Below, piece after piece: positions 1-8,385 of a stretch of DNA of 64,000 nt; position 1 is the stretch's first letter, and each line of letters begins with the position of its first letter. Source of the DNA: Thermoanaerobacteraceae bacterium (lineage in GTDB: Bacteria; Bacillota; JADQBR01); the NCBI GenBank assembly GCA_017656305.1, contig JACDOG010000003.1, positions 1 through 64,000 of the forward strand. Direction: 5' to 3'. Below the pieces are notes generated by a model. That model was not told where the DNA came from. It searched no databases and saw nothing but the letters and a program-made list of their open reading frames with translations. The translations under genes were made by a program, and so were the position numbers.

Positions 1-77
1 AGCATAAACACTGGGGTTCTACGATTGCAAATATGATTTAAGTTAACAGAACTATAAAATTTTAGGGGAGGATTCAT

Positions 78-635
78 ATGATTTCTACAAACGACTTTCG
101 TACCGGACTGACAATTGAGGTGGACGGGGCTATTTACCAGGTAATAGATTTCCAGCACGTAAAACCGGGTAAAGGTGCCGCGTTTGTCCGTTCCAAGTTG
201 AAAAATTTGATGACGGGTGCTATCGTGGAAAAAACTTTCCGTGCCGGCGAAAAGGTTGCCAGGGCTCATGTTGATAAGAAGCAGATGCAGTACCTGTATA
301 ATGACGGGGATACCTATTATTTTATGGACACCGAAACCTATGAGCAGCTGCAAATCGGTCAGGATATTATTGCTGACAAGACCAAGTTTTTAACGGACAA
401 CATGATTATTGACGTGGCCATGCACGGCAACACCATTATCGATGTGGAACTTCCCAATTTTGTGGAACTGAAGGTAGTGGAGACGGAGCCCGGCGTTAAG
501 GGTGATACGGCAACCGGAGCTACCAAGTCAGCAACGCTGGAAACGGGAGCCAAGGTCCAGGTGCCGCTGTTTGTTAACGTGGGGGACGTGCTGCGCATTG
601 ATACACGTACGGGAGAATACATTGAGCGAGTTTAA
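78..635 (+). CDS. efp: Translation elongation factor P
   Basis: EF-P binds between the ribosomal P and E sites and rescues ribosomes stalled on polyproline. The 185-residue protein has the normal family length and three beta-barrel domains: an N-terminal KOW-like domain with the PGKGAA loop (Lys32 is the residue usually modified or contacting tRNA), a central OB domain and a C-terminal domain ending [10 protein letters not shown]. The ATG follows AGGGGAGGA. It opens the backbone block; in many Firmicutes efp likewise sits just upstream of spoIIIA. Identification is from direct recognition of the conserved sequence. Confidence 0.97.
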   Translation: MISTNDFRTGLTIEVDGAIYQVIDFQHVKPGKGAAFVRSKLKNLMTGAIVEKTFRAGEKVARAHVDKKQMQYLYNDGDTYYFMDTETYEQLQIGQDIIADKTKFLTDNMIIDVAMHGNTIIDVELPNFVELKVVETEPGVKGDTATGATKSATLETGAKVQVPLFVNVGDVLRIDTRTGEYIERV

Positions 636-691
636 AAGTACGACCGGAAGGTAATACTAATAGTCGGTAGTTTAAAAAGGGAGGCAAAAAC

Positions 692-1213
692 ATGGATGAG
701 TTAAAGAAAAAAGTGGCGTACTTACAGGGTTTAATCTCAGGTATGGAACTGGATACCAGTACCAAGGAAGGACGCCTGTTTCAGGGAATCATTGACGTGC
801 TGGAAGAGATTGCCGATAACCTGGAAGACCTGTGGACGGAACAGGGTGAACTGGAGTACTACCTGGAAAGCCTGGATCATGACCTGGGCGAGTTGGAAGA
901 TGATTTCTACCTGGATGATGACGACTTTGAATTTGATGATGAAGACGAGGATTTGGTTGACGGGGATGGCTACGATGTGGACGACGATGACCAGGCCTAT
1001 GTGGAGGTTGAATGTCCCAAGTGCGGGGATATAGTTTACTTTGAGGCCGATGTCCTGGATGACGATGATTACGTGGAAGTAACCTGCCCGCACTGTGAAA
1101 CCGTGGTATTTGTAAACGACGAAGAATATGAGCTGTACCCGGCTGATGAGGATGATGACCGGCATGATGAGGATAAATCGCAGCCGGTCGGGCCGGAAAC
1201 TGAAGACATCTAG
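692..1213 (+). CDS. Acidic zinc-ribbon protein, CD1247-type N-terminal domain
   Basis: 173 residues. The first ~60 (MDELKKKVAYLQGLISGMEL...) match my memory of a clostridial family named after CD1247, an all-helical domain of unknown function. Residues ~66-100 are an extremely acidic Asp/Glu linker, followed by a zinc-ribbon-like pair of knuckles (CPKC at Cys108/Cys111 and CPHC at Cys132/Cys135) and an acidic tail. It lies 56 bp after efp behind an AAAGGGAGG ribosome site and is closed by a clear terminator, so it probably shares the efp transcript. The four cysteines suggest metal binding; the function is unknown. Confidence 0.85.
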   Translation: MDELKKKVAYLQGLISGMELDTSTKEGRLFQGIIDVLEEIADNLEDLWTEQGELEYYLESLDHDLGELEDDFYLDDDDFEFDDEDEDLVDGDGYDVDDDDQAYVEVECPKCGDIVYFEADVLDDDDYVEVTCPHCETVVFVNDEEYELYPADEDDDRHDEDKSQPVGPETEDI

Positions 1214-1217
1214 TTGC

Positions 1218-1247
1218 TACTCCTCTTATTGAGGAGTATTTTTTTTT
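1218..1247 (+). terminator. Intrinsic terminator after efp-CD1247 gene
   Basis: An 8-bp stem TACTCCTC/GAGGAGTA with loop TTATT is followed directly by nine T residues, separating this transcript from spoIIIA. Confidence 0.93.
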
Positions 1248-1383
1248 GCCCAAATAATTTACAGCCGGGTGGCATAAAGTTGGACGAACCCTAATATCTA
1301 TAGTTAGGGACAAAGTTTTTCGTTGAGTTTGTGTTACAGGTGTCCAGATACACGGGAAAGAAAAGGAAGGGAAGGGGGTAGCG

Positions 1384-2427
1384 TTGGTTCGGATTGAGCT
1401 GAAACCTGCGGAAAAACAAGTAAGGCATTCAAGCGACGAAATTGCCGGGCTTCCGGAGAAGATTGTAGAATTATTCTCCGGCCGGTTAAAGCAGTCTGTG
1501 CTTAATATTCCGGAGCAGGTTCAGGTGCAGGTGGAAGAAATACGGTTGCGGGCTGCCCGGCCGGTAATTATAAGGACGTGGGGGAAGGAATGGCTGCTTG
1601 GTGAAAGCGGTGTTACCGACGACCTGCAGCATGCCTATACATGCCAGCAGAGGGATATCCAGGTGCTGGTCAACCAAATTAGCGGTGGTGCTTTATACAG
1701 CCTGCAGGAAGAATTGCGGCACGGATTTGTCACCATACCCGGAGGACACCGCCTGGGTTTTACCGGGCAGGTGGTGCTGGAACAGGGAGCGGTCAAAACC
1801 ATCACCAACTTGACGTCTGTCAATATCCGCCTGGCGCGGCAGGTTAAGGGGTGTGCCCGGGCGGTGGTGCCGTATCTAAAACAGCATGACGGCCTGCCGT
1901 GGAATACGCTGATCATTTCGCCGCCCCAGTGCGGGAAGACTACCCTGCTGCGAGATATCATCCGCATTTTCAGCAGCGGCAGGCAGGGAGTCCAGGTAGG
2001 GGTGGTTGACGAGCGGTCGGAGATTGCCGGCTGTTACAGGGGTGTGCCGCAGCTGGATCTGGGTATAAGGGTAGATGTGCTGGACCGCTGTCCCAAAGCC
2101 CAGGGAATGATTATGCTGGTGCGCTCTATGTCACCGCAGGTGATTGCCACCGATGAAATAGGCAGACCGGAAGATGCCACTGCCATCTGGGAAATGCTCA
2201 ATGCTGGTGTCCGGGTAATTACCACCGTTCACGGCAGCAGCTTGGGCGAGGTAATCAACAGGCCGCAGGTCGGGCATCTGATCAAACAGCGCATTTTTGA
2301 CCGCTATATTGTGCTGGGACGCAGTTTGGGAGTGGGAACGGTGGAGCAAATTCTGGACCGGTTTGAAAAAAAATTGCTTTCTATGCCCCTGCGGTTAAGC
2401 AGTCGGGAGGTGGGCAGCAGTGGTTAA
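1384..2427 (+). CDS. spoIIIAA: Stage III sporulation protein AA (ATPase)
   Basis: SpoIIIAA is the secretion-type ATPase of the SpoIIIA-SpoIIQ channel that keeps the forespore nourished after engulfment. The 347-residue protein has a Walker A PPQCGKTT at ~180-187, a Walker B region GVVDERSE at ~206-213 and a later IATDEIG motif, as in the VirB11/PilT-like superfamily. The start is TTG, behind an A/G-rich AAGGGAAGGGGG site. It is the first gene of an intact eight-gene operon and overlaps spoIIIAB by 8 bp. The 136-bp leader holds a small CCCTAA/TTAGGG inverted repeat; I could not settle on a convincing sigma-E promoter there. Confidence 0.96.
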   Translation: MVRIELKPAEKQVRHSSDEIAGLPEKIVELFSGRLKQSVLNIPEQVQVQVEEIRLRAARPVIIRTWGKEWLLGESGVTDDLQHAYTCQQRDIQVLVNQISGGALYSLQEELRHGFVTIPGGHRLGFTGQVVLEQGAVKTITNLTSVNIRLARQVKGCARAVVPYLKQHDGLPWNTLIISPPQCGKTTLLRDIIRIFSSGRQGVQVGVVDERSEIAGCYRGVPQLDLGIRVDVLDRCPKAQGMIMLVRSMSPQVIATDEIGRPEDATAIWEMLNAGVRVITTVHGSSLGEVINRPQVGHLIKQRIFDRYIVLGRSLGVGTVEQILDRFEKKLLSMPLRLSSREVGSSG

Positions 2428-2938
2428 ACTGGTTGGCGCGGTGTTGGTACTTGGTAGTTGCTCTTATGCCGGGATTTCTTTTGGCCGGAAATACACGGGT
2501 CGCGTGGAGCAACTGCGCCAGTTGATTTCGGCGTTGCAGCTGCTGCAGTCAGAGATTGACTATACTTCCACGCCAATTCTCGAAGTTTTGCCTGTGCTGG
2601 CGCAACATACTGCACGACCTGTGGCGTGTATCTTTTTGAAGATGGAAACAAGACTGAAAAACGGCAGCGGCTATACTGCCGGAGAAGCCTGGCAGGAGGC
2701 ACTTGATACCGTCAAGCCGCAGCTTAGTCTTACCAAGTTCGACCTGGAGATACTCTACCGCCTGGGAACCAGCATGGGTTCCAGCGGTAAGGAGGAACAG
2801 GTAAAGAACTTGCAGCTGGCCAAGCAGCAGCTGTCCTACCAGGAGCGTGAGGCTGCCGCGGAACGTATCAGGTACGAGCGATTATACAAAACTATGGGTT
2901 TCCTGGTGGGGCTGGCTTTAGTGTTAGCATTTGTATGA
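2420..2938 (+). CDS. spoIIIAB: Stage III sporulation protein AB
   Basis: Membrane component of the SpoIIIA channel, in a family distantly related to type II secretion GspF. 172 residues with an N-terminal hydrophobic segment (VGAVLVLGSCSYAGISFG), the conserved opening RVEQLRQLISALQLLQSEIDY, and a C-terminal membrane segment (GFLVGLALVLAFV). It starts with GTG inside the end of spoIIIAA, giving translational coupling, and is followed at once by spoIIIAC. Confidence 0.95.
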   Translation: MVKLVGAVLVLGSCSYAGISFGRKYTGRVEQLRQLISALQLLQSEIDYTSTPILEVLPVLAQHTARPVACIFLKMETRLKNGSGYTAGEAWQEALDTVKPQLSLTKFDLEILYRLGTSMGSSGKEEQVKNLQLAKQQLSYQEREAAAERIRYERLYKTMGFLVGLALVLAFV

Positions 2939-2954
2939 AAAAGGAGGCAGAAAC

Positions 2955-3170
2955 ATGGGTGGTTACCTGAATAACGGGGTTAATTTGATCTTTCAGCTGG
3001 CAGCATTGGGAATTGTGGTGTCAATTCTGTATTCATATTTGAAACAGACCGGACGAGATGAAATTGCTTACCTGACTTTGCTGGCAGGTTTGGCGGTAGC
3101 TGTGATAACGGTGCTGCCCGTTATTAACCGCCTGTTTTTAGAGGTTAAATCGGTATTTCAACTGTACTAG
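2955..3170 (+). CDS. spoIIIAC: Stage III sporulation protein AC
   Basis: Small integral membrane subunit of the SpoIIIA channel: 71 residues with two transmembrane helices (LIFQLAALGIVVSILYSYL and ...LAGLAVAVITVLPVI). I chose the ATG at 2955, which has an AAAAGGAGG site just upstream. A longer reading from 2931 would add eight polar residues encoded by the ribosome site itself. It is followed by its paralogue spoIIIAD 11 bp downstream. Confidence 0.95.
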   Translation: MGGYLNNGVNLIFQLAALGIVVSILYSYLKQTGRDEIAYLTLLAGLAVAVITVLPVINRLFLEVKSVFQLY

Positions 3171-3181
3171 AGGGTGTCGCT

Positions 3182-3571
3182 ATGGAAATTTTCCAATTTG
3201 TAGGCCTGGCACTGGTTACCACGGTACTGATTGTTACTGTCAAACAGCTTCAGGGTTTGCACGTAGGCGTACTGGTCAGCGTTGTCTTTGGCGCCATTAT
3301 TTTTCTGCTGCTCATAGGCAAGATAGGTAACATACTGGACATCCTGGAGCAGCTGGCGGTACGGGCCAACATTAACCAATTTTACCTGGCCACCATTCTT
3401 AAAGTCATCGGAATTGCCTACATTGCCGAATTTGGGGCTCAGGTCTGCCGGGACGCCGGAGAGAACGCCATTGCCCAGAAGGTGGAATTTGCCGGGAAGG
3501 TACTTGTCATGGTGCTGGCACTGCCAATTATCGCGGCTATTCTGGAAACGGTTTTAAAATTGCTTCCTTAA
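3182..3571 (+). CDS. spoIIIAD: Stage III sporulation protein AD
   Basis: 129-residue polytopic membrane protein of the SpoIIIA complex, with about four hydrophobic helices. The central KVIGIAYIAEFGAQVCRDAG segment is a signature of the family. The ATG follows AGAGGGTG. It is related to SpoIIIAC by its tandem helices and sits in the conserved operon order AC-AD-AE. Confidence 0.95.
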   Translation: MEIFQFVGLALVTTVLIVTVKQLQGLHVGVLVSVVFGAIIFLLLIGKIGNILDILEQLAVRANINQFYLATILKVIGIAYIAEFGAQVCRDAGENAIAQKVEFAGKVLVMVLALPIIAAILETVLKLLP

Positions 3572-3584
3572 GGTGGTTTTCCTG

Positions 3585-4757
3585 ATGTGGAAACGGGTTA
3601 TTTCACTTGCCATAGTGTTTGTTCTGCTGCTGGTACCTGCTGCCGGCGCACAGGCCATAGATGATATAAATCAAGTGGTTGAAGAACAGCTGGATAAATT
3701 AAACCTGGAGGAGATTCAGAAATTTGCAGACCAGGTAGACAGAGAAATGCAAGGTTTTCTGCCGCAGTTAAGTGTGCGCCAGGTAGTTGCTGACCTGCGC
3801 CAGGGGAAGCTCAACTTGAACATGGACCAGTTTATGACCGGGCTGGCGAAGTTTTTGTTCAGCGAGGTGTTGGCGCACTCCTATTTGCTGAGCCAGCTTT
3901 TGGTACTGGCCGTGCTGTGTGCCGTTCTCAACAATATCCAGGAGGCTTTCTCCGGCCAGGGTGCCGGAAAGGTGGCCTACATGGTGGCCTACCTGGCCCT
4001 GGTGACTTTGGCCCTTACTTCCTTTACCAAAGCCATGGATACCGGACGTGATGCCATCCGGGAGATGGTAAACTTTGTCCATGCCATCCTGCCTATCCTG
4101 CTGAGCCTGCTGGCGGCCATGGGGGGGCTCATTTCCACGTCGGTAATTCATCCATTGGTGTTGGTCGCGCTGGGGGTGATCAGTACCGTTATCAATAATA
4201 TCGTCTTACCCTTAATTCTCTTTGCGGCAATTTTAACCCTGGTGAGCCAGATTTCCGACCGGTTTAAGGTGGATAATCTTGCCGGCTTGTTCAAAGATGT
4301 GAGCAAAACTCTTTTGGGTACGCTGTTAACTTTTTTTACGGGCTTTATGGCTCTGCAGGGGATTGCCGGTACTGTGGCGGACAGCGTTACGTTACGTACT
4401 GCCAAATTCATGACCGGGGCCTTTGTACCGGTCGTGGGCGGTATGCTGGCAGATGCGGCGGAGGCGCTGGTGGGTACCTCCATGCTGCTAAAAAACGCGG
4501 TAGGTATTGTAGGGCTGCTCCTGATTATTGGCCTGGCAGTTTATCCCATGATTAAAATTCTGTCCCTGGTTATCATTTACCGCCTGGTTGGGGCTTTAGC
4601 CCAGCCTATCGGTGATGAAAAAATGGCCAAAGTGTTAAGCAGCCTGGGGAACATGCTGCTCATGATCTTTGCTGCTGTAGCCGGCGTGGGGTTGGCATTT
4701 TTTATGGCCATTGCTTTTATCGTTGGCCTGGGCAATGTCACTGTCATGATGAGGTAG
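3585..4757 (+). CDS. spoIIIAE: Stage III sporulation protein AE
   Basis: Largest membrane subunit of the SpoIIIA channel, 390 residues. It has a cleavable-looking signal (VISLAIVFVLLLVPAAGAQA), a soluble segment of ~90 residues, then at least six long hydrophobic helices to the C terminus. The ATG at 3585 is preferred because AAGGTGG (3570-3576) is then correctly spaced; the GTG at 3573 lies inside that ribosome site. Family membership is clear from sequence and operon position. Confidence 0.95.
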   Translation: MWKRVISLAIVFVLLLVPAAGAQAIDDINQVVEEQLDKLNLEEIQKFADQVDREMQGFLPQLSVRQVVADLRQGKLNLNMDQFMTGLAKFLFSEVLAHSYLLSQLLVLAVLCAVLNNIQEAFSGQGAGKVAYMVAYLALVTLALTSFTKAMDTGRDAIREMVNFVHAILPILLSLLAAMGGLISTSVIHPLVLVALGVISTVINNIVLPLILFAAILTLVSQISDRFKVDNLAGLFKDVSKTLLGTLLTFFTGFMALQGIAGTVADSVTLRTAKFMTGAFVPVVGGMLADAAEALVGTSMLLKNAVGIVGLLLIIGLAVYPMIKILSLVIIYRLVGALAQPIGDEKMAKVLSSLGNMLLMIFAAVAGVGLAFFMAIAFIVGLGNVTVMMR

Positions 4758-4767
4758 GTGAAGGTAC

Positions 4768-5445
4768 GTGGAGCTGCTGCGTGAACTGGTGCGCAACGTG
4801 GCACTGATAATCCTGATAGCGTCGTTTATCGATTTGTTCTTACCGGGTAAAAACATGGAGCGGTATTTGAAGCTGATCATCGGTCTTTTTGTGGTGGTAT
4901 CTGTTTTAAATCCCATCATGGCTTTTCTGGGTAAGAGCCAGGCTGTTGAGATTACGGCATGGCAGTACCAGCCGGCGGATGAGAGAGAACTGGAGAGCAT
5001 TTTCCGTCAGGGCGAGGAAATTGCCAAGGTAACCCGGGATGCTGCCTGGGAGGAATACAAGAAACGGGTGGAACGGCAGATTGTTTCCCTGGTAAAGCTG
5101 GTGCCCCGGGTAAAGGAGGTGCAGGTGGATGTAAGGTTTGAAAAGCGGGACAAGGCTTACTACGGTTCTATTCGCAGGGTGGTCATGGTTGCAGCTGTGG
5201 GGACAAAAGAAACCGCCGGTGTTTCCAATAAAAATACAGGTATGCAGATAGCACCGGTGGAAAACGTGGAAATAGGTTCCCAGGCCGGACCCGGTGAACT
5301 GGAAGATAGCCGGCAGGAGCTGTTAACCATGGATGAGAGAAAAGCCATCGAAACACGTATCAAGGAAGTGGTCTGTGATTTTTACGGCCTGCAGCCCTCA
5401 CAGGTAACAGTGACGGCTGTTGTGCGAGAGGTTAACGGGAGGTGA
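4768..5445 (+). CDS. spoIIIAF: Stage III sporulation protein AF
   Basis: 225 residues: two N-terminal transmembrane helices (LIILIASFIDLFLPG, IIGLFVVVSVLNPIMAFLG) followed by a soluble ring-building domain exposed to the intermembrane space, which in the family adopts the same fold as AG and AH. It starts with GTG after GGTGAAGG. Its 3' end reaches into the leader of spoIIIAG, whose ribosome site GGGAGGTGA overlaps the stop region. Confidence 0.94.
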   Translation: MELLRELVRNVALIILIASFIDLFLPGKNMERYLKLIIGLFVVVSVLNPIMAFLGKSQAVEITAWQYQPADERELESIFRQGEEIAKVTRDAAWEEYKKRVERQIVSLVKLVPRVKEVQVDVRFEKRDKAYYGSIRRVVMVAAVGTKETAGVSNKNTGMQIAPVENVEIGSQAGPGELEDSRQELLTMDERKAIETRIKEVVCDFYGLQPSQVTVTAVVREVNGR

Positions 5446-5452
5446 CAGACTC

Positions 5453-6019
5453 ATGGAAAAAAATAAGAACAGGTGGCTGGTCATTGGTCTGACGCTGGCC
5501 GTGGGACTGCTGCTGATGTCTCAACTGTACTTTACCGGTCAGGAACAAACTGTAACGGTTCAGGAAGGCAAAGAGCAAGATACCGCAGCGGAACCCATCA
5601 GCGTGTCTTCCGAGATAATCCGCCTGGAACGGGTTACGGAGCAGCGGTTGGAGCAAATACTCAGCGAGATTGAAGGAGCCGGGAAAGTGTCCGTGACCTT
5701 ATTTCTGGTAGCCGGGCCGGAATACAATTATGCCAGCAATGTCAACAGCAGCAAGAGGACTATTGAGGAACAGGACCAGGCTGGCGGAACTCGCATCACC
5801 ACCGAAGTGGACGAAGAAACCCAGCTGGTGATGTCCCAGGCGGCTTCTGCAGCTGGAGACCGTCCGGTGGTGGTAAAGGAGATTAAACCTGACGTTCAGG
5901 GTGTCCTGGTGGTTGCTGAAGGGGCTTCCAGCCCCTATATTAAGGAAACTCTCAGCAGGGCGGTACAGACGCTGCTGGGCATACCGGCCCATCAAGTAAC
6001 CGTATTACCGAGAAGGTAG
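5453..6019 (+). CDS. spoIIIAG: Stage III sporulation protein AG
   Basis: Forms the large ring between mother-cell and forespore membranes. One N-terminal membrane anchor (WLVIGLTLAVGLLLMSQLYF) precedes a ~150-residue ring-building domain with the family-typical insertion, starting GAGKVSVTLFLVAGPE. The ATG at 5453 has GGGAGGTGA 8 bp upstream; a GTG/TTG extension into spoIIIAF has no support. 188 residues. Confidence 0.95.
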   Translation: MEKNKNRWLVIGLTLAVGLLLMSQLYFTGQEQTVTVQEGKEQDTAAEPISVSSEIIRLERVTEQRLEQILSEIEGAGKVSVTLFLVAGPEYNYASNVNSSKRTIEEQDQAGGTRITTEVDEETQLVMSQAASAAGDRPVVVKEIKPDVQGVLVVAEGASSPYIKETLSRAVQTLLGIPAHQVTVLPRR

Positions 6020-6028
6020 GTGATTAAA

Positions 6029-6619
6029 TTGGCAAAAATAAATCTGGTGATTAACAGAAAACAGCTTTTGTGGACTGTTGTGGGATTGTTGGTTTTGGTA
6101 TTGGCCGTATCCGTGGTCAGTGAGGGCTTTAAGCTGGCTTTATCCTGGTTGGATAGCAAGGAACAGGAGAAAAACGCTGCGGTCAGCACCACCGATGCCA
6201 ATGCCAAAGTGGCCCCTCTGGAAAAAAACCTGGACCTGTTGACTCAGACTGAAAAACTTGCTAAAGAGGATAGAAACTTCTTTGTGGAGTACCGGCTGGA
6301 GCGCGACCGGGTGCGCAGCCAGCAGATTCAGCTATTGAAGGACATAGTACAAAACCCCAATTCTGTGTCCGAAACCAGACAGGAAGCCCAGGCGGTACTG
6401 CTAGAAATTACCAAGCGCATGGAAAAGGAACTGCAGCTGGAAAACCTGATTACTGCCAAAGGTTACGAGGACGCGGTGCTCTTTATCCAGCCTTCCGGGG
6501 TCACGGTAATTGTAAAAAGCGAACAACTGTCCCAGGAGGACGTTACCCGCATTTGTGATATTGTATCCCGCTCTACCGGCCACGATTTGAAGGACATAGT
6601 CGTTATTCCCAAAAAATAA
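6029..6619 (+). CDS. spoIIIAH: Stage III sporulation protein AH
   Basis: Mother-cell partner of SpoIIQ across the intermembrane space. One anchor helix (LLWTVVGLLVLVLAVSVVS), a coiled-coil-like stretch (~65-140: RLERDRVRSQQIQLLKD...) and a C-terminal YscJ/FliF-like ring domain (DAVLFIQPSGVTVIV...). The TTG at 6029 is the better start because AGGTGA at 6017-6022 is spaced 6 bp from it; the GTG at 6020 is part of that site. About 196 residues. Last gene of the spoIIIA operon. Confidence 0.93.
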   Translation: MAKINLVINRKQLLWTVVGLLVLVLAVSVVSEGFKLALSWLDSKEQEKNAAVSTTDANAKVAPLEKNLDLLTQTEKLAKEDRNFFVEYRLERDRVRSQQIQLLKDIVQNPNSVSETRQEAQAVLLEITKRMEKELQLENLITAKGYEDAVLFIQPSGVTVIVKSEQLSQEDVTRICDIVSRSTGHDLKDIVVIPKK

Positions 6620-6645
6620 GCTTTTCTCCAAAGTTTACTTATTGT

Positions 6646-6674
6646 TTGTTTAATTAACGAGCATTTGGTATAAT
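6646..6674 (+). promoter_or_regulatory. Sigma-A-type promoter for asp23 operon
   Basis: TTGTTT at 6646-6651, a 17-bp spacer and TATAAT at 6669-6674 lie between spoIIIAH and the Asp23-family gene. This suggests vegetative transcription of the next three genes independent of spoIIIA. Confidence 0.65.
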
Positions 6675-6716
6675 ATAGAAGATAAGCCTTGGGAAAAGCT
6701 TTGGGAGGTGTAAACA

Positions 6717-7121
6717 TTGGCGGAAACAAAAAAGGTTGACAACACAGTAACAGGAAAGGGTTCAATTCGCATTGCCGACGAAGTAGTGGCCATTATTGCC
6801 GGTCTGGCTGCCACGGAAATTGAAGGTGTGGCTGGCATGAGCGGTGGCGTGGTTGGTGGTATTGCGGAAATGCTGGGCCGCAAGAATCTCTCCAAGGGTG
6901 TGAAGGTGGAAGTTGGCGAAAAAGAAGCGGCCGTAGACTTGTACATTATCGTGGAGTTTGGCGTGCGCATACCTGACGTGGCCCTGAAAATACAGGAAAA
7001 CGTCAAGCAGGCTATTGAAACCATGACCGGCCTGTCCGTGGTGGAAACCAACGTGCACGTTCAGGGAGTGGCTTTCCCGGAAGCGGAGCATACTAAAGAA
7101 GAAGAGCAGCGTGTCAAATAA
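6717..7121 (+). CDS. Asp23/Gls24 family envelope stress protein
   Basis: 134 residues with the Asp23 core: GKGSIRIADEVVAIIAGLAA, a glycine-rich EGVAGMSGGVVGG, then VDLYIIVEFGVRIPDVA. In other Firmicutes Asp23 proteins are cytoplasmic but membrane-tethered through AmaP, and they respond to alkaline or envelope stress. The start is TTG behind a near-perfect GGGAGGTG. It occupies the slot of B. subtilis yqhY (upstream of nusB) and is followed by amaP and a DUF2273 gene, the usual partners. Confidence 0.93.
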   Translation: MAETKKVDNTVTGKGSIRIADEVVAIIAGLAATEIEGVAGMSGGVVGGIAEMLGRKNLSKGVKVEVGEKEAAVDLYIIVEFGVRIPDVALKIQENVKQAIETMTGLSVVETNVHVQGVAFPEAEHTKEEEQRVK

Positions 7122-7135
7122 GGAGGCGTTAAGCC

Positions 7136-7672
7136 ATGAAGCTTTTTGAGCGGGTGCTTTTGGCGGTGTATGCACTGGTGCTGGTGGCCCTGTCGCTGCT
7201 GGCACTTATAATGGCTGCCGGATGGACAACCCCTATTGATTACATGCAGTACGCCTTTAACAATACAAACACCCGGTGGATTATTGGCGTGGTTTCAGCC
7301 CTATTGTTACTAATAGGGCTCAACCTGTTTTTTTCCAACTTTCACCGCAAGTCGGTACTGCCGTCAGTCGTACACCATACCAGGCTGGGCGAGGTGCGCG
7401 TTAGTCTCACTGCCCTGGAAAATCTGGTGCACCGGGCTTCGCGTCAAGTATCCGGAGTGAAGGAAATAAAGCCCCGTATTAGGCCCAGTGAAGAGGGGAT
7501 TATTGTGCTGATACAGGCTGTCCTCCTACCTGACCAAAACATACCGGAAACCAGCCAGCAGTTGCAGCAGCAGGTAAAGGACTACTTGCAGCAGGCGGCC
7601 GGGCTGGATGTTGTAGAAGTTAAGGTAATGGTGCAAAATGTCAGTCACGAGGCCAAGGTCAGAGTAGAGTAA
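7136..7672 (+). CDS. amaP: Alkaline shock response membrane anchor AmaP
   Basis: 178 residues. Two transmembrane helices at the N terminus (VLLAVYALVLVALSLLALIMA and WIIGVVSALLLLIGLNLFF) form a hairpin, followed by a cytoplasmic domain similar in pattern to Asp23 (LTALENLVHRASRQVSGVKEI). The family anchors Asp23 to the membrane. ATG behind AAGGAGG, 14 bp after the asp23 gene; next is the DUF2273 protein. Confidence 0.9.
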   Translation: MKLFERVLLAVYALVLVALSLLALIMAAGWTTPIDYMQYAFNNTNTRWIIGVVSALLLLIGLNLFFSNFHRKSVLPSVVHHTRLGEVRVSLTALENLVHRASRQVSGVKEIKPRIRPSEEGIIVLIQAVLLPDQNIPETSQQLQQQVKDYLQQAAGLDVVEVKVMVQNVSHEAKVRVE

Positions 7673-7685
7673 TGGGGGGATCACA

Positions 7686-7901
7686 GTGGACTGGAATGAA
7701 TTGATCAACGAGATCTGGCGTCATCACCGCGGTAAGCTGCTGGGGGCCGTCATCGGCTTGACTTTTGGCCTGCTTACGGCTATTGTCGGCTTCTGGCAGA
7801 CTCTGTTCATAAGCATTTGCATTGTTATTGGCTACGTTGTTGGAAAAAGAATGGATGAACACGAAAGTTTTCGTGATTTACTGGAGAGAATCTTTAAATA
7901 A
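7686..7901 (+). CDS. DUF2273 small membrane protein
   Basis: 71 residues, GTG start after GGGGGGATCACA. It has two hydrophobic helices (LLGAVIGLTFGLLTAIVGF, LFISICIVIGYVVG) and a charged C-terminal tail. DUF2273 proteins nearly always accompany AmaP and Asp23, and the whole trio is probably one membrane-associated complex. The molecular role is not established. Confidence 0.88.
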   Translation: MDWNELINEIWRHHRGKLLGAVIGLTFGLLTAIVGFWQTLFISICIVIGYVVGKRMDEHESFRDLLERIFK

Positions 7902-7956
7902 TTAATTTCGGGTTAAAATTCCATGGCAATACATATTATTAACAGAGGGGTTACTT

Positions 7957-8373
7957 ATGAGCAGGAGAGTTGCAAGAGAAAAGGCACTACAGGCTATCTT
8001 CCAAATTGACCTGGTAAATGCCAAACCGGAAAAAGCGGTACAGTATGTCATTGAAGAATCAGAGTTGGACAGTGAAGACAAGCAGTTTGCCCGGGACCTG
8101 GTCTACGGAACGCTGGAACACATGGCGGAGTTTGACCGCTATATCAGCCAATATGCGGAACAGTGGGAGCTGGACCGCATGGCCAACGTGGACCGCAATA
8201 TTCTTCGGTTGGCCTTATTTGAAATGAAATACCGTGATGAAATCCCCTACAAGGTTTCCATAAATGAAGCCATTGAACTGGCAAAAGTCTTCAGCAGTGA
8301 GCAGTCGGGAAAATTTGTCAACGGGCTGTTGGACAACATCAGGAAAAACGAACTACAGGATGTAACGGAATAG
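7957..8373 (+). CDS. nusB: Transcription antitermination factor NusB
   Basis: 138-residue all-helical RNA-binding protein. With NusE/S10 it binds boxA in rRNA leaders to support antitermination. N-terminal RRVAREKALQAIFQID and C-terminal FSSEQSGKFVNGLLDNI are family signatures. ATG after AGAGGGG. As in Bacillus, it precedes the folD-xseAB-ispA-dxs genes, although here about 4.4 kb of other genes intervene. Confidence 0.96.
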   Translation: MSRRVAREKALQAIFQIDLVNAKPEKAVQYVIEESELDSEDKQFARDLVYGTLEHMAEFDRYISQYAEQWELDRMANVDRNILRLALFEMKYRDEIPYKVSINEAIELAKVFSSEQSGKFVNGLLDNIRKNELQDVTE

Positions 8374-8385
8374 AGGGAGTTGACA

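Noticed and set aside
1218-1383. A sigma-E promoter for spoIIIAA
   Set aside because: Candidates such as CATAAAGT or GATACACG lack a matching -35 at 14-15 bp, so I did not call one, although sigma-E control is expected.
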